Program-made: the position numbers and the translations under genes | Notes under the pieces: generated by a model | What the model saw: the letters and a program-made list of their open reading frames with translations, nothing else | The model's database searches: none | What the model was told of the DNA's origin: nothing | Source: Mugil cephalus | Taxonomy: Eukaryota > Chordata > Actinopteri > Mugiliformes > Mugilidae | NCBI RefSeq assembly: GCF_022458985.1 | Contig: NC_061782.1 | Span: 18,532,172 to 18,596,171 of the forward strand | Length of the DNA stretch: 64,000 nucleotides | Direction: 5' to 3' | Part shown: positions 1 to 46,439 of the stretch, piece by piece | Position numbering within the stretch: the first letter of the stretch is position 1 | Layout of the letters: every line of letters starts with the position of its first letter

Positions 1-428
1 GCGTTTGTCAGGCTTGTTTAATGTGTGTGATTGCTTCTGTCTAATCGCTCCAAGCCTTCGGGTTGTGGAGATCAAAGACGCGGCAGCTTGAGGAGCGTTA
101 ACAGCTTCGCAATCCCCATTAATACTGTAAAAGGCGGCGGGAGGCCTGTGTTCTCTGACGCCTAATTCCCTGTAATCGCACAGAGTGATCGACAGCAAAC
201 GTCTCATTATCTTTAATGCGGTCTGTCTCCGCGCACACGGTTGGTAACAATTCACAGGTGCACGGTGGTAATGAGCATTGATTGTACAATAATAATTATT
301 GTCGGCATTTGTTAAAAAGGGGGCTGGACTGTTGGATTAATGCTGAGAGGAGACAGTGGAAAGTGTGTTACAATTCAGACGCAACAACAACAACACATCC
401 GTTTACTTTTGTAGCAGTCTCTAGTTAC
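1..428 (-). other. pcnx2 intron 20, window edge
   Basis: Starts with the donor after the exon 429-537. I found no pecanex-like coding sequence on either strand here. The next exon should encode the region after the DPLPEKL motif and must lie to the left of the window. Confidence 0.5.
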
Positions 429-12793
<12,365 letters not shown>

Positions 12794-13198
12794 CTACAAT
12801 GAAACGATCTCCTCTAATGCGCGCTACGCCTCCATGTTGGAGCGATACGGCACGTCTCCAGAGCCTTTTCCTTTCATGCCTCGTCGGTCTCCCTCGGCGT
12901 TGTCCTCTCGTCTGCCCGCGTCCATCCCAATGTCGGTTCGAGCATCCCTGCTGCCGTGGTCCTCATCTTGTCCTGTTCGTATCTCTCCCTCTCTCTCCTC
13001 TTCCTCCCTCTCTTCCCTCTAGCTGCCTGTACAGATGCGCATCTCTGACCGCCCCCTCCCTTCCCAGACCTCCTCCTCTTCCTCCTCTGCCTATCCACCC
13101 TCTCATATGATGCGAGTCTCACCTTCAGTATTTGGGATATGTGCGCGCATCTATAGGCTTATATATATATATATATAGGCAATAAATATTATGAGTAC

Positions 13199-13280
13199 GA
13201 TTTATATTATATTATATTATATTATATTATATTATATTATATTATATTATATTATATTATATTATATTATATTATATTAT
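13199..13280. repeat. Pentanucleotide microsatellite (ATTAT)n, about 16 units
   Basis: Nearly perfect tandem attat units, preceded at about 13160-13177 by a TA run. It sits in the divergent promoter interval, so length variation could alter spacing between the two genes' control sites. Confidence 0.95.
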
Positions 13281-13410
13281 GTTGATTGTGTGTGTTCGTG
13301 TCATCATATGGTCCATTATTCCCATCATTTCCCTCACTGCGTGCTGCTCTCCTCTCTCACATTCCTCCAGTAACTCCTCCTCCCTCCTCCACCCCCCCTC
13401 CTGCTACCCG

Positions 13411-13436
13411 GGTCACGTGTCCGCCCTTCCACCAAT
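13411..13436. promoter_or_regulatory. E-box (CACGTG) and CCAAT box in the shared promoter
   Basis: CACGTG at 13414-13419 and CCAAT at 13432-13436, separated by a GC-rich gtccgccc word. Such pairs (USF/MYC-type and NF-Y-type sites) are typical of TATA-less bidirectional promoters. The motifs are seen; use of them is inferred. Confidence 0.4.
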
Positions 13437-14453
13437 CACAGTGCACCATAACCAGGAGCATGAGCAGCTGCGTCGTCCCCGGACCCTCGCTCCTCCAGCC
13501 ACAGCTCGGTCCGACTCCAGTCTGGCGACAACCACGGTGGGGGGCTTGTTTTGATTAGGGTTGAAGGATTTTTTTTTCTCCCCCCTCCCCACTCATGTTT
13601 TTTTTTTTTTTTTTTTTTTTCTTTTAATTCCCGAATTGATGCGTTGAGACCGAGGATGTTTTGTGCGCCTTTGAAATCCTCACTCTTCACAACCGCGAAG
13701 GAGACAAAATACATTTGGGAGTTACCGACCTTAAAGCGGAGAGAGGAGCAACTTTTCTCCACTGCCGAACTAGTCAACGGGCTGCCCTGTGCTAAGCTAA
13801 CCCGTTAGCCAGGAGTGTGGAATGCAGTTGGTATTCCTGTTAAAAGTCCACAGGCGAGCAAGTGAACTTTTCCACATCGCGGGTCGGGGACTGTATGAAG
13901 CTTACGAGCGACTCTCTGAGTGAGAGCGGCCCCACGGAGCCTCTGTGTCCGGTCTGGTCGGAGCGGACGGGGCAGGTGCACCTCCTCCTGCGGCACCTGC
14001 GAAAACTTGATAACTTAGCTCCATCGGTTGAGAGCTAACTTTAGCTCGTTCTCGTTAGCATTGGCCAGGATCAGTCAGTGTTGTGGAATAGTTTTTTTTT
14101 TTCTTTTCTTCTATGCTTTAAATGACTGGAGGCATTAGTTGTTAATGTTCCAAATTTATTTTGTCTTTTATCCGTCAGCCCATAGAGCAGTGGTATTAGC
14201 TACACCGTGTTCAGGCTACTCCTCGCTAGCTAGTTACTGACCCTCTCTTGTAAGTTACCGGAGTGGCGACGTGGATACGCGGCTGGAGACGCTCTCCCTC
14301 TCTCTCCCTCAGGACTTTGGACACAGTTTAAAATTTGCCGTGGGTCGCGCAGGGAAATCCTCTCCGTGCTCGCCTGATAGTCTTGCAGATGTGACACCGC
14401 GATGCTTGCAACAAGTTGCATTTTAACGTTTTAAAGTTTTCATTTTGTTCTAA

Positions 14454-37197
<22,744 letters not shown>

Positions 37198-37506
37198 GAG
37201 GACCTGCTGCGATCACTGCTCATCCGTTAACACTCGGGAAAAAACGTACCGAGTTTCGGCCTAGAACTCCTGGAGGGTTTAGCACCAGGCTGCCTTTGTT
37301 TCCAGTTATTTTATTTTCTTTTTTTTTTAAAAAAAGTTCTACATAGAACTTTAGAATCCAGCTTTGTCTTAGTTCTAGAACATAGTGAGGTCAGTGTTCT
37401 AGAGCGTGACCAAGTCTCAGATCTACACGGAACATTCCAGAGCTCTTCTTTTCCTCTGACCCCTCGGTGCTCCACTGCCACCTTTGTTCTCTCATTATCT
37501 CCCTCA

Positions 37507-37548
37507 TTGTCCCCTTCCTTCCTTCCTTCCTTCCTTCCTTCCTTCCTT
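37507..37548. repeat. Tetranucleotide microsatellite (CCTT)n
   Basis: About ten tandem ccttc-type units in the probable 3' UTR of map3k21. Confidence 0.85.
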
Positions 37549-38476
37549 CTGTCTCGTCCTGTCGGTGCAGCTAAACGTTGACCGCCGCTGCAGCTTTCTC
37601 AACACGATACCCTCACCTTTTTATTTATATATATATTTTTATAGGTAATTTAATATGAAGAGACTTGACCTTAGCGACCAGCAGGAAGTACATTCCATGT
37701 CAGTTTCGAAGCCGTGTGATCACGCTTTTAGATGTTTCGACTTGAATCATGCATGCGTGTACCCTTAAAATGTTGAACAAAACAAAAAAAAAAAAAGATA
37801 CCTTGTTTGTAAATATTTCTTTTTATCGTTTATCGGCCTAATGCTGGCAGTCGTTTTGTATTGCATATATGCTGTTGTGCGACTGTTTGTAAAAGTCAGC
37901 AATGCTGCAGTACAGTTTGTGCTCTGGGGGCAGGTTACGTACTGGGTCCGTAGCAGCGGTGGACGTATGTCGCCCCCCAGAACACCCTGAAGGGTTTTTT
38001 TTTTTTTTTAGCGATGCGGGTAGAAAAACACTGGACGTCGTACAAAGCAGACGTGGAATCCTCTCATTTAAAACACGTGGTCGTGCGTTGCTGATACAGA
38101 TTTTTCTAAGAGTATTTATAGAAATGTTTGTATGGGTTTATATTTCCTATCCTCAGAACACTTCAGCCATGATTGTTCATGTCAGGAAAACTGCCCCGGA
38201 TGAATGAATGAATGAATTTACAATGAAATTCCCCCTGATGACAGCTGATTTTCAGGATTAAAACTTGAAACGAACATGTAAAATGGCAATACCTACTTGA
38301 CCTGACAGATCCAGTGCCTTCAAGTCTGATTTTTAAAGCTCAGTCTGTGTCTTCGCTTTCAGCCCCGGTTTAATTGAACTGTGCGGTTAGATTTGACCCG
38401 GCTCACATTTATGGATTTGTTTGTAACATTTATTATGTAGCATTAAGCAAAAACTTTCCCGGTTAGCGTTATAGCT

Positions 38477-38812
38477 CTATTTCATGAAGCCAAGGAAGGT
38501 CCGGGGATATTTGAGAACAGCAGGCGAAGACACATTTTTATTATTATTATACCGTAAACCTCCAACAAGTTTAAAGATTTCCTCAGGATTCACAAAGGGC
38601 TCAGTATCCTCATGATTTTTGGTTTGTGGGTGATTATATTCCCCCAGAGGTTTTTTAAAAGAACATGTCCCACTTTTGAAGGATTGGAGATATGAATTCC
38701 CCAATGGTGTAAATAGATCTGATTCCTGATGTGTATACCACTGCTGCGTTTTATGATGACTTAGAATGTGAAGTCTCCCCATGCTCTGCCTTTTATGGCC
38801 ACTGAGTTTCAA
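38477..38812 (-). other. Unrecognised 111-residue open frame antisense to the map3k21 3' region
   Basis: Open from ATG at 38812 to a stop at 38477-38479. The product would be polar and Lys/His-rich, with phrases such as VNPEEIFKLVGGLRY. I recognise no domain, signal peptide or membrane segment, and no splice pattern or promoter supports it. It may be a chance frame, a decayed transposon piece or an antisense transcript. Low confidence as a gene. Confidence 0.15.
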
Positions 38813-39431
38813 GCCAGGTCCGACACTGTAAAGGCCCTGCTAATCACGAAGCCGTTGAAAAGCCAGCGTTTTACGAATTACCTGTAAATACCACGCGAAC
38901 ACACTGGTACTGAACATTCCCCTCAATGGATGGTTTGTCTTCCAGAGTCACTGAACTTTCTTGGCCTGCTGTTAATGATGACTCTGACATTCCTCTGTGC
39001 GAGACAAACTGCAGCAATAATATTTGTGAAACCAGCTTCCAGTAACAGAACATTCAGGCGTCTGGCTATGGGACCAAATTCAACTCGACCAGCACTGAGG
39101 CTTCTCTGTCTTCAGGACCAAAACCACTAAATGAACCAGCTGCTAGCGAGGAGTCGTTACAAAGAAAACTTCACAAAGAACCTCAGAGCGCGGCGCTGCT
39201 GCTGCTGAAAGACCTCCCCCACCCCCCACCCCCCACCTCTGACACCTTCTCGATCAAATGACTTCCCGTTAAAAAAAAAGAAAAAAAAAGTGACTCTTCC
39301 TCTAAACCACTCGTCACATCGAACGTGTCAGAGTTAGATTTCAGTGCATCTCTTTCAGTGAACGGTGTTTTGTTATCATTACAGTATTTCACGCCTGATT
39401 GATCAAAAGTATCAAGTTTATTGACATTTTG

Positions 39432-39437
39432 AATAAA
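39432..39437 (+). terminator. Candidate polyadenylation signal of map3k21 (AATAAA)
   Basis: AATAAA in gaataaagtc, followed at about 25-40 bases by a TG/T-rich stretch (ttgttttttgtgttgttg) that looks like a downstream element. Confidence 0.45.
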
Positions 39438-39867
39438 GTCTAAATCAAGACTAATGTTGTTTTTTGTGTTGTTGTTTTTCCCCCAGGCAGAATTTCAAAA
39501 GTAGCAATGAAAGGGAACAGTCTTAAGTGCACAGGTATCAAAGAGTAAAGGCCGCAGCTAATATTAGAAGACTACTAGACTGTAAGTGCTGATGCACGAG
39601 GCTTGCTTATAATAAAAATGAATATTGTATGAGGGAAACGTACATTAACTTATTATTTTCCCATGTATTTAAATCTATTGAAGCTGATAAAAGGTCCAAC
39701 AACAGCATGGTCATCAAATATGGTCTGTATTTTTCTTCATAATAGTCCAGAATCAAACCATCCTACTGCTACAAATACAAGCTACACACTAAACATGTAT
39801 CAATCCGCTGCTGAAAGTAGTCCCAGACAAATGCAAGGTTGAATGCATTTGAAGTAACGTTACTTCA

Positions 39868-40205
39868 GAACAGGGGGTCAGACTCATTTTAGTTCAGGGG
39901 CCACATTCAGGCCAATTTGATCTCAAGTGGGCCGGACCAGTAATACAACAGAATAATAACCGTAAGTAACAACAACTCCAGATCATTTAGTGCAAAGAAG
40001 AACAAGCAAATCAGGAGAATGTTTACATTTAATAAACTATCTTTAAAATATATGAAATTAATTTACAAAAATAAGTGTAATCTGTTTAGTCCTGGGTCAG
40101 TTCTATGTAATTTTGTCACTTTGCAAATTCATGCTGCGTTCCAGGTTAGACCCTCTGACGGGCCGCTTTTGGCCCACGGGCTGTATGTTTGACACCTGTG
40201 CTTTA
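39868..40205. mobile_element. hAT-like non-autonomous element (MITE)
   Basis: Opens with agggggtcagactcatttta and 'gttcaggggccacattcagg', and ends with tggcccacgggctgtatgtt followed by tgacacctgtg. This end pair is typical of a very common vertebrate hAT-type MITE, whose usual form reads 'gtgtcaaactcattttagtt...'. No transposase is present. It sits between the map3k21 3' end and the il22ra2 3' end. The class is from memory and the borders are approximate. Confidence 0.6.
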
Positions 40206-40397
40206 AAATAATCAGTGTCCAGCTGTTCCGGGAAGTGACTATAAATGTAACTTTTTATCTGGGACTGTGTTGTGCTTGGGCTCCAGCGGAGGAATGAAGG
40301 AAATAAAACAATAACTGTAGAGCAGCACAGACGTCATCAGTTAGGTCGTCAGGTTAAACTAGAAAACATTTGAGAGAGAAATGTGCATAAAATGTCT

Positions 40398-40403
40398 TTT
40401 ATT
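40398..40403 (-). terminator. Candidate polyadenylation signal of il22ra2 (AATAAA on minus strand)
   Basis: tttatt on the plus strand, within gtcttttattggcag. It would give a 3' UTR of about 0.8 kb from the stop at 41187. Other weak signals exist, so this is a best guess. Confidence 0.35.
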
Positions 40404-41186
40404 GGCAGCAATACATGCAACACATGTTTAATGCACCATTTTCACTATCAAAGTGTGTATTAGTGATCTGCATGAAAACAACAAAACTAACCAAAATAAG
40501 TTAAGTCTCAGCTCAAAATGCACTGACAGATAGTGATAATGGGACCTGAGTTATTATATATTATTTTTTGACTTCCCACGGAGAGCAAAAGGTCGAGAGG
40601 AACAATGCAGTGAACTCTATAATCAGTCATATGTTCTGGTCAGAACAGTGTCAAAACCACACGTCAGACAATACAGTGCATCACTTTCACGAGCACAGAT
40701 ATTTGTGGCGGCAGTCGTCGAGGTAGCGAAGGATGGTTGAAGCTGAAGTGATGGATGACAGGTCCAGTCATTCAGTGAGTCTGCGGACGAGAGAGGTACA
40801 GTTAGATGATGGAGAAAAGGTGAAGACGGAAAAATGGAGATAACCTTCTAAAAATAGTGGCAAGGGAGGAGTGAGCAGAGGTAATTATAGGCATTGTGGA
40901 GAAGCTCTCCTGCTTAGATTTCTCCTCCAGGAGTTTCATTTTCCCTCCCTCTTTCTGTCTCGCAGCCTCGGGCGATTGTATAGTGACATCTGATACGTGA
41001 CTCCTCTTGTGGAGGTCTTTTGTTACACCAGAGATGTCACCTTTCACTTGTTAACAATACCATCGGCCGTCTGTGTGCAGCACGGGCTCGATCACAGAAA
41101 ACAGACGCTTGTAACACATTCTCACGGATATAGGAGCTTGTTTTACTATAGCGGGATCATAGACGCTAGTGTTCATACCTGTGCCA

Positions 41187-42591
41187 TCAGATCATAGAGA
41201 CACATTTCACGGAGCTGCGAGCGCTGCTCTTGGCCTGTTGGGGGATGAGGGTCTGGGCTTGGAGGCAGTATTTTTCTTTGGGGTTCAGCTCCTTCAGAGT
41301 CAGCTTTTTAGAGCAGCAGGCCATCTGAAACACCTCCTGAAGAAGATAGAGAGGTGATCAGATCATCAGGAACACACACAGGAGATGTGTAACTTGTTTT
41401 TGTTAATTCAACAAACCTTATATGTACAACAGCTTCCTCACTAACATACGTTACTATACAAATACAAAGAATCTGGACACAACAACTTTTTTTCAGAAGG
41501 ACAAGGACAAGAAATAAATAAATAAAAACATGAAAGAGAGAAGAAAAGAAAAAAGAGAAGATGTGTGTGTGTGTTAATGGAGAATTAATTATTTTTATCC
41601 TTAAGAGAAATACCATGTTGAATATTTAAAATCGATGTTTATGGATTTTTTAAGGACAGTAAATCACGGTTTGAATTTTTTATTTGAATCATAAAATAAA
41701 TGTTATAATTGTTTTACGTAAATAACAATGTTCTCTCTAATAAATCCGTTTGAAGGAAAAATGTCATTCAGAGGCTTGAAAATGGCAATTCACTTTTGAA
41801 AATGTGTAACTGAAGTTGCAGTTTTACAGAAAACTGAACATTAAAGGACCACTGTGTGGAATTTAGTGCCTTCTAGTGGTGAGGTTGTAGATTGCAACTA
41901 ACTACATGGCAGCCACTTCAATGTAAAAAAAAACACCGTCTCCAGATCTGGGCTACTTTAGAAACCCTTGAGTGTAAATAAAGATGAATGAATCCCATGG
42001 CATCATTGATAGGATTTATGTGTCCAGTTTTGAAGCTTAGTGTAGTGGCAGCGGTCACCACCATCTTGCCAGTGTCTGAGGTGTAGCTTATAATCATTTA
42101 TAATTTAAAGTCCAAAACAGATTTTGTGCAAATAACATGTAATATGTTTATTTCTGCAGTTATTCTGTCACTATGGTTGAGTAACTCAAGTAGCCATACG
42201 ATTAATTATGAATATTTAATTCCCACTGTGAAAAGACAATGACCCCAACCTTACACACTGGACCTTTAAAGGATGACTATATAGGGAAGAAAATTCCAGG
42301 TTGTTCTTCATTTTTGTTGCCATTGTTCTCGTTTGTCCTATTTGTTTTGGTAGTCTTCCACGACTCTTCCTCCTCTGCCTCACCTCATACTTTTTCTTTG
42401 TCTTTGGTTTCATGATAGCAATTCACAGAGTCAACGTCATTTTAAGTGTAAATCAAGTAAAAATTCAGCCCTTGCATATTCAGACTGCAGAGCGTTTACA
42501 TGCAGGTTAGCATATCCCTGAGCCCATTGTGGTTTCAAATTTGACAAAACCACCAAAAGAAGCACGAGGGAATCTTCTTGGCATTCAAATA

Positions 42592-42652
<61 letters not shown>

Positions 42653-44921
42653 AGTACCTCCTCTCCACTGGGGTGTATGACGTAGACCTTGTAGTGCAGA
42701 CTGCTGTGCATCTTCCGGACCAGCACCTTGGGCGGCTTCAGTCGGACCACAAGGCCTTGCTCTGTGATGTTCAGCTTCAGCACAGGAGGACTGATTTTGG
42801 CTGTTGGGATTGAAAACAACAAAAAAATTCTGTTTATTTGCGTAAGGATCCACACAAAGTTATAAAAAGACTGTAGTCATTGTGCAATACAAACACAGAG
42901 AGGAAGCACTATTGTCTTTAATCTGAGGAAGGAATCTGACCTTTCTTGCATACAGATTACGCCTCCTGTGTGCAGAGGCGTGTTTGCATGGTCATGTTAT
43001 GCAACGGCTGTTAAACATTTAGAGTTTAATGACTCTTTATTTCAGCCCTTGGTCTAGATATTAACTATTTATTTTCTTGCCCTTGAAGAGGTAAATAAAG
43101 AACTAGTCTCATCAGTGTCTGTTTCAGGTCGTAGACGCTTCCGCGTTTTGCTGCATCCGTCTTGGGAAGTGAGAGGACAAAGAGAAGAGGACGCAGACGA
43201 CAAAGAGGAGTTGCGTAAACACTCACTGTCCCAGCGTGGACTGAATCTGGGGGAGAGGGCCCAGGCCGACTTGCTGCTGGAGGGCACAGAGGAGGCGCGC
43301 ACCCTGGCGTAGTACCACTCTCTGGGCTCGGAGGTCACGCTGCTGAGGTCGCACTGGTTCTTGTGGATCCCCTGACAGCCGTCCACGTCCAGCCACTCGG
43401 GCTCGCCGTAACTAGAGGAGATAAACAGGAACTCTCTTCACTCTTCATTTGATTATTTGCCCTATTTACATGTAATGTTTGCTTAAATAAAAGTTTAGAA
43501 ACACTGAGCTACAAATAAAATCTCCCCCTTCGAGTTTGTCAGGATAATCATGACATCATTAGGCAAGAAATATTGATGTAAAAGCTGCATCGCACTCTTG
43601 GCTGCATTTTGAATTATTTATTATCTGAACTGGAGTGCAGCTGATGTATAAAGATGCTCCAATAAAACACAAACATCTAGACTTCAAAACACCTTGTAAC
43701 GGGTTCAATCTTTTTCACAAATTAATTTATTACATGTTGGAGCGCTATCACTGCACTGTTGGGTTTCTTAAAAAGGAAACGAGGCTTAGTAGTAAACCTG
43801 ATGATTAGATGGAGAGATTACTTCTGCAGTCGTTCTGCAAAAAAAAAAAAAAAAAGGAAAAGGAAAAAAGTAGCTGTGGGATTAAAATCTGATAAATAAA
43901 AAATAACCACTGATGGTGTTTTTACTGATTAAAGTCAATAGGTTCAGATCTACTACCGCTGAAACACTGCTACAGTGCGTACCTTAACTTTGTCACTCTC
44001 AGTGTACACAATTGGGACAGAACTTTGACTTGTAATTGAGGATTCACACCCTTGATCGACTGCCCTGCTAAATGTACTGTCAGTGTGTGATGTCTCACAT
44101 CTTCCACTGGGTGTAGTACTGCAGCGAGGAGCTGTTGGTGGGCGGAGTCCAGTGCAGGATGTTTTTGTAATCCGTAGATTCAAACTTCACCTGGGCAGGT
44201 GGAGGGAGCATTGCCAGAACTGAGGAAGTGAATCATTATGTGTGAGTAAGACATGAAAACACAGATGAAAGAAAGCATTTTAAACAGACCCAGTGATCTG
44301 GGTTAATTAAACAGCTTCAATCCAGGCCCTAGAATCGAGTGTAAGGATTCAAAGTTCAGTTGTACCAAAGAGCTTTTAGTTTAGATTTATATGAGACAGC
44401 AATAAAAAAAAAAAATAATAAAAAAAAAACAACAACAACACACCAGCGGTCAGTGTTATTCAATCCTAACACATGATATTGAAAAAAAAATACTTCATTT
44501 TATATTTTGCCTCTGAAATCTGAGACAAACACTGACCTTTTTCATGCGTCATGTGTCTCATCAGAACAGCACGTTTATTTTCCTTACAGACTTTTTACAG
44601 ACTCTTTACAGAGTATTTGCAGACTATTTGCTCCCACCACTCAAAGCAACGACTTAAAAAACCTCCACTTCCAACTATGGTCACTGAAGATCCTGACACA
44701 ACCACAGCACCTCTCAAATCTTTCTTTTTTTAGTAGAGCTGTGTGAAATGTCAGTGTTTTTCCTAATAAGAAACGGCGCCCGTAAATCTCTGAACTCCAC
44801 TCAGGTAAAGTTTCATAACACAAAGATTGTGCTGATAGAGATTTATGGAAGACGTACCTTGTGCCGTGGTGCGGACGGCCAGGTTCCCGAGCAGGACGGC
44901 TCCGAGCAGCAGGCAAGTCAT
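41187..44921 (-). CDS. il22ra2: Interleukin-22-binding protein (soluble IL-22 receptor alpha-2), complete
   Basis: Secreted class II cytokine receptor that binds IL-22 and keeps it from its signalling receptor. Five exons: 44858-44921, 44099-44219, 43227-43411, 42658-42800 and 41187-41336. Intron phases 1, 2, 1, 0 are as expected for the family, giving 220 residues. The signal peptide is MTCLLLGAVLLGNLAVRTTA. The first fibronectin-type III domain has KNILHWTPPTNSSSLQYY, then YGEPEW and CDLSSVTSEPREWYYARVRA. The second has KISPPVLKLNITEQG and EKYCLQAQT, and the protein ends SVKCVSMI. There is no membrane segment or cytoplasmic tail after the second domain, which distinguishes it from il20ra and il22ra1. 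An in-frame ATG at 44957 is less likely because it precedes a poor signal peptide. The symbol crfb9 is used for this gene in fish. It lies upstream-to-downstream after ifngr1, as in mammals. Confidence 0.87.
41841..42269. mobile_element. MITE with terminal inverted repeats (TTAAAGGNCCA ends)
   Basis: In il22ra2 intron 4. Begins ttaaaggaccactgtgtgga and ends cttacacactggacctttaa, an imperfect inverted pair. The interior phrases 'tagtgccttctagtggtgagg' and 'ttgtagattgcaac' are typical of a widespread fish MITE. No coding capacity. Confidence 0.75.
42594..42650. repeat. (GT)n microsatellite beside the il22ra2 exon 4 donor
   Basis: About 28 tandem GT units, read as (CA)n in the il22ra2 transcript. 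The repeat begins only seven bases into intron 4, directly after the donor gtactga. Confidence 0.95.
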
Positions 44922-44994
44922 GGTGTTGGTGCCGTTTGTGCAGTCACAACAAGACAAGCCACACTGGACTGGATGCTGTCAGCAAACCCCCGCT

Positions 44995-45002
44995 CCTTTT
45001 AA
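44995..45002 (-). promoter_or_regulatory. TATA-like box of il22ra2
   Basis: TTAAAAGG on the minus strand, about 75 bp upstream of the start codon. It would place a start site near 44968 with a short 5' UTR. Supported only by sequence and position. Confidence 0.35.
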
Positions 45003-45238
45003 CAAGCTCTCAACTTCCCCCTTTCCAGCAACAACGATGCTGGCCATACATGACACAGCCTTTATCCGTTTTTTTTTTTTTTTTTTTGTTCGTTGTGTAC
45101 ATCCACAATTGTGTATTGCCTTACCAATGTACTGACCCCTGTGTCATGATATTGTGTGTCTGTATGTATCTGGTAAACCTGACATCTGATGTTACATTCC
45201 TGAAAGACCCGTAACAATAACAAACCACGCCTCCACCT

Positions 45239-45247
45239 TTCCGGGAA
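45239..45247. promoter_or_regulatory. STAT-type (GAS) site upstream of il22ra2
   Basis: TTCCGGGAA fits the palindromic TTCN3GAA consensus. It lies about 320 bp upstream of the il22ra2 start codon. A 9-bp motif can occur by chance, so use is inferred. Confidence 0.3.
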
Positions 45248-45947
45248 TTGGCCTCACGCTTTAACTGGTAAAATAATAAAATAAAAAAAACTTGTCACGT
45301 ATCACGCAGCAGTGATGTAACAGCTGATGTTTGTCTTGTCATCACCACTTGTTTTTCTTTGCTCAACACTCAGATGTTATTAAAGGTTCCAATCTAGGTA
45401 AAAATTTATTGCAAATAATTGATAGAATTATTAAATAAACAAATAAATTGCTGGACATTGAGACGGTCCAAGTGTCTCTGAGTGCAGAATATCAAGACCC
45501 CAAAACTGTAGCAGCATAGTGGAGAGCGCCCATTGTTTGTATGATCATTTGCATACTGTAGTTCTCCAAACGGACATGTAATTGTTCTCTTTAAGTTTGG
45601 AGACTTGTCACGCTGCCCTGCCTCAGGTTGACCCAGTTTTAGACATACTGACAAATGTCAGCCCGCCTGAACTTTTCTTTTTTACCAGCAACATCGAGTG
45701 TTGTCGATTGTTACTGTTACGTAATCAATAGTTCTCCTCGACGAGCTGTCACACATGACATGCTACATTTTATCTACTTCTTTACTCACACTTCATGTTT
45801 TGTGTTAATTATTACTTACTTTGCTATTGGGTAACATATTTACAGTAGCTTCTGCATGTTATCTAACTACACACTGAGTGGGCAGAACACTAGGTAATCC
45901 TATTCAAAAGTTTAAACAGCTATCTATATATATCTATCTATATATAG

Positions 45948-45978
<31 letters not shown>

Positions 45979-45988
45979 TGCATATACA

Positions 45989-46241
45989 CACACCGATCAG
46001 GCATAACATTATGACCTAGTTGGTATTAGTCCTAGTATTGTGTAGGTCTCCCTTATTCCTCCAAGACGGTTGTGATGCATCACAAAATGGACCATCTGAG
46101 GGCGTCCTGTGGTGTCTGGCTACAGAGTGTGGTTGGTGGGGGCTGATCACCCCACGGATCCACACGAATGTCAGGTTCAAAAGATGGTCAGTGTTATTTA
46201 CTTCTCCCTTCAGTGCTTTTAATGTTTTTGGCAGGTTGGCC
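45989..46241 (-). mobile_element. Tc1/mariner-like remnant (family A, copy 3), heavily deleted
   Basis: Left terminal repeat acaccgatcaggcataacat, then 'tgtaggtctccctt' and 'gagggcgtcctgtggtgtctgg', 'atccacacgaatgtcaggttc', and the right end 'cagtgttatttacttctccc' with tttaatg. About four fifths of the element is missing. It adjoins a TATC/TA microsatellite (45920-45985). Confidence 0.7.
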
Positions 46242-46439
46242 TATGTTTAAAAAGCCTAAAAGTAAATAGATTGCGGATAAATGGTTTAACTACAGACTAC
46301 AACTACAAAATGAAAAAGGAGCATTAATGGTTAAAAATGACTCAAAAGAGAAAAATAACAGAGAATATGTGATATATAGTGAAATCTACACTTAGTAGAT
46401 AAAAATAACACAAAGGTAAGTGCAATGTATCCGAGTGAA

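Larger units (their letters stand above)
37198..39455 (+). other. Probable map3k21 3' UTR
   Basis: Follows the stop codon at 37195-37197. It contains a (CCTT)n tract at 37507-37548 and a GAAT run near 38203. The first well-formed AATAAA that I see downstream is at 39432-39437, in a T-rich context, which would give a UTR of about 2.25 kb. An earlier non-canonical signal cannot be excluded. Confidence 0.4.

Noticed and set aside
13551-13808. A plus-strand frame of 85 residues in the promoter interval
   Set aside because: It begins with homopolymer-coded Phe runs from a T22 tract. It lies in the presumed 5' UTR or promoter and has no family match.
42529-42813. Plus-strand frame encoding a (VC)n stretch
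   Set aside because: It is a translation of the GT microsatellite plus the antisense of il22ra2 exon 4.
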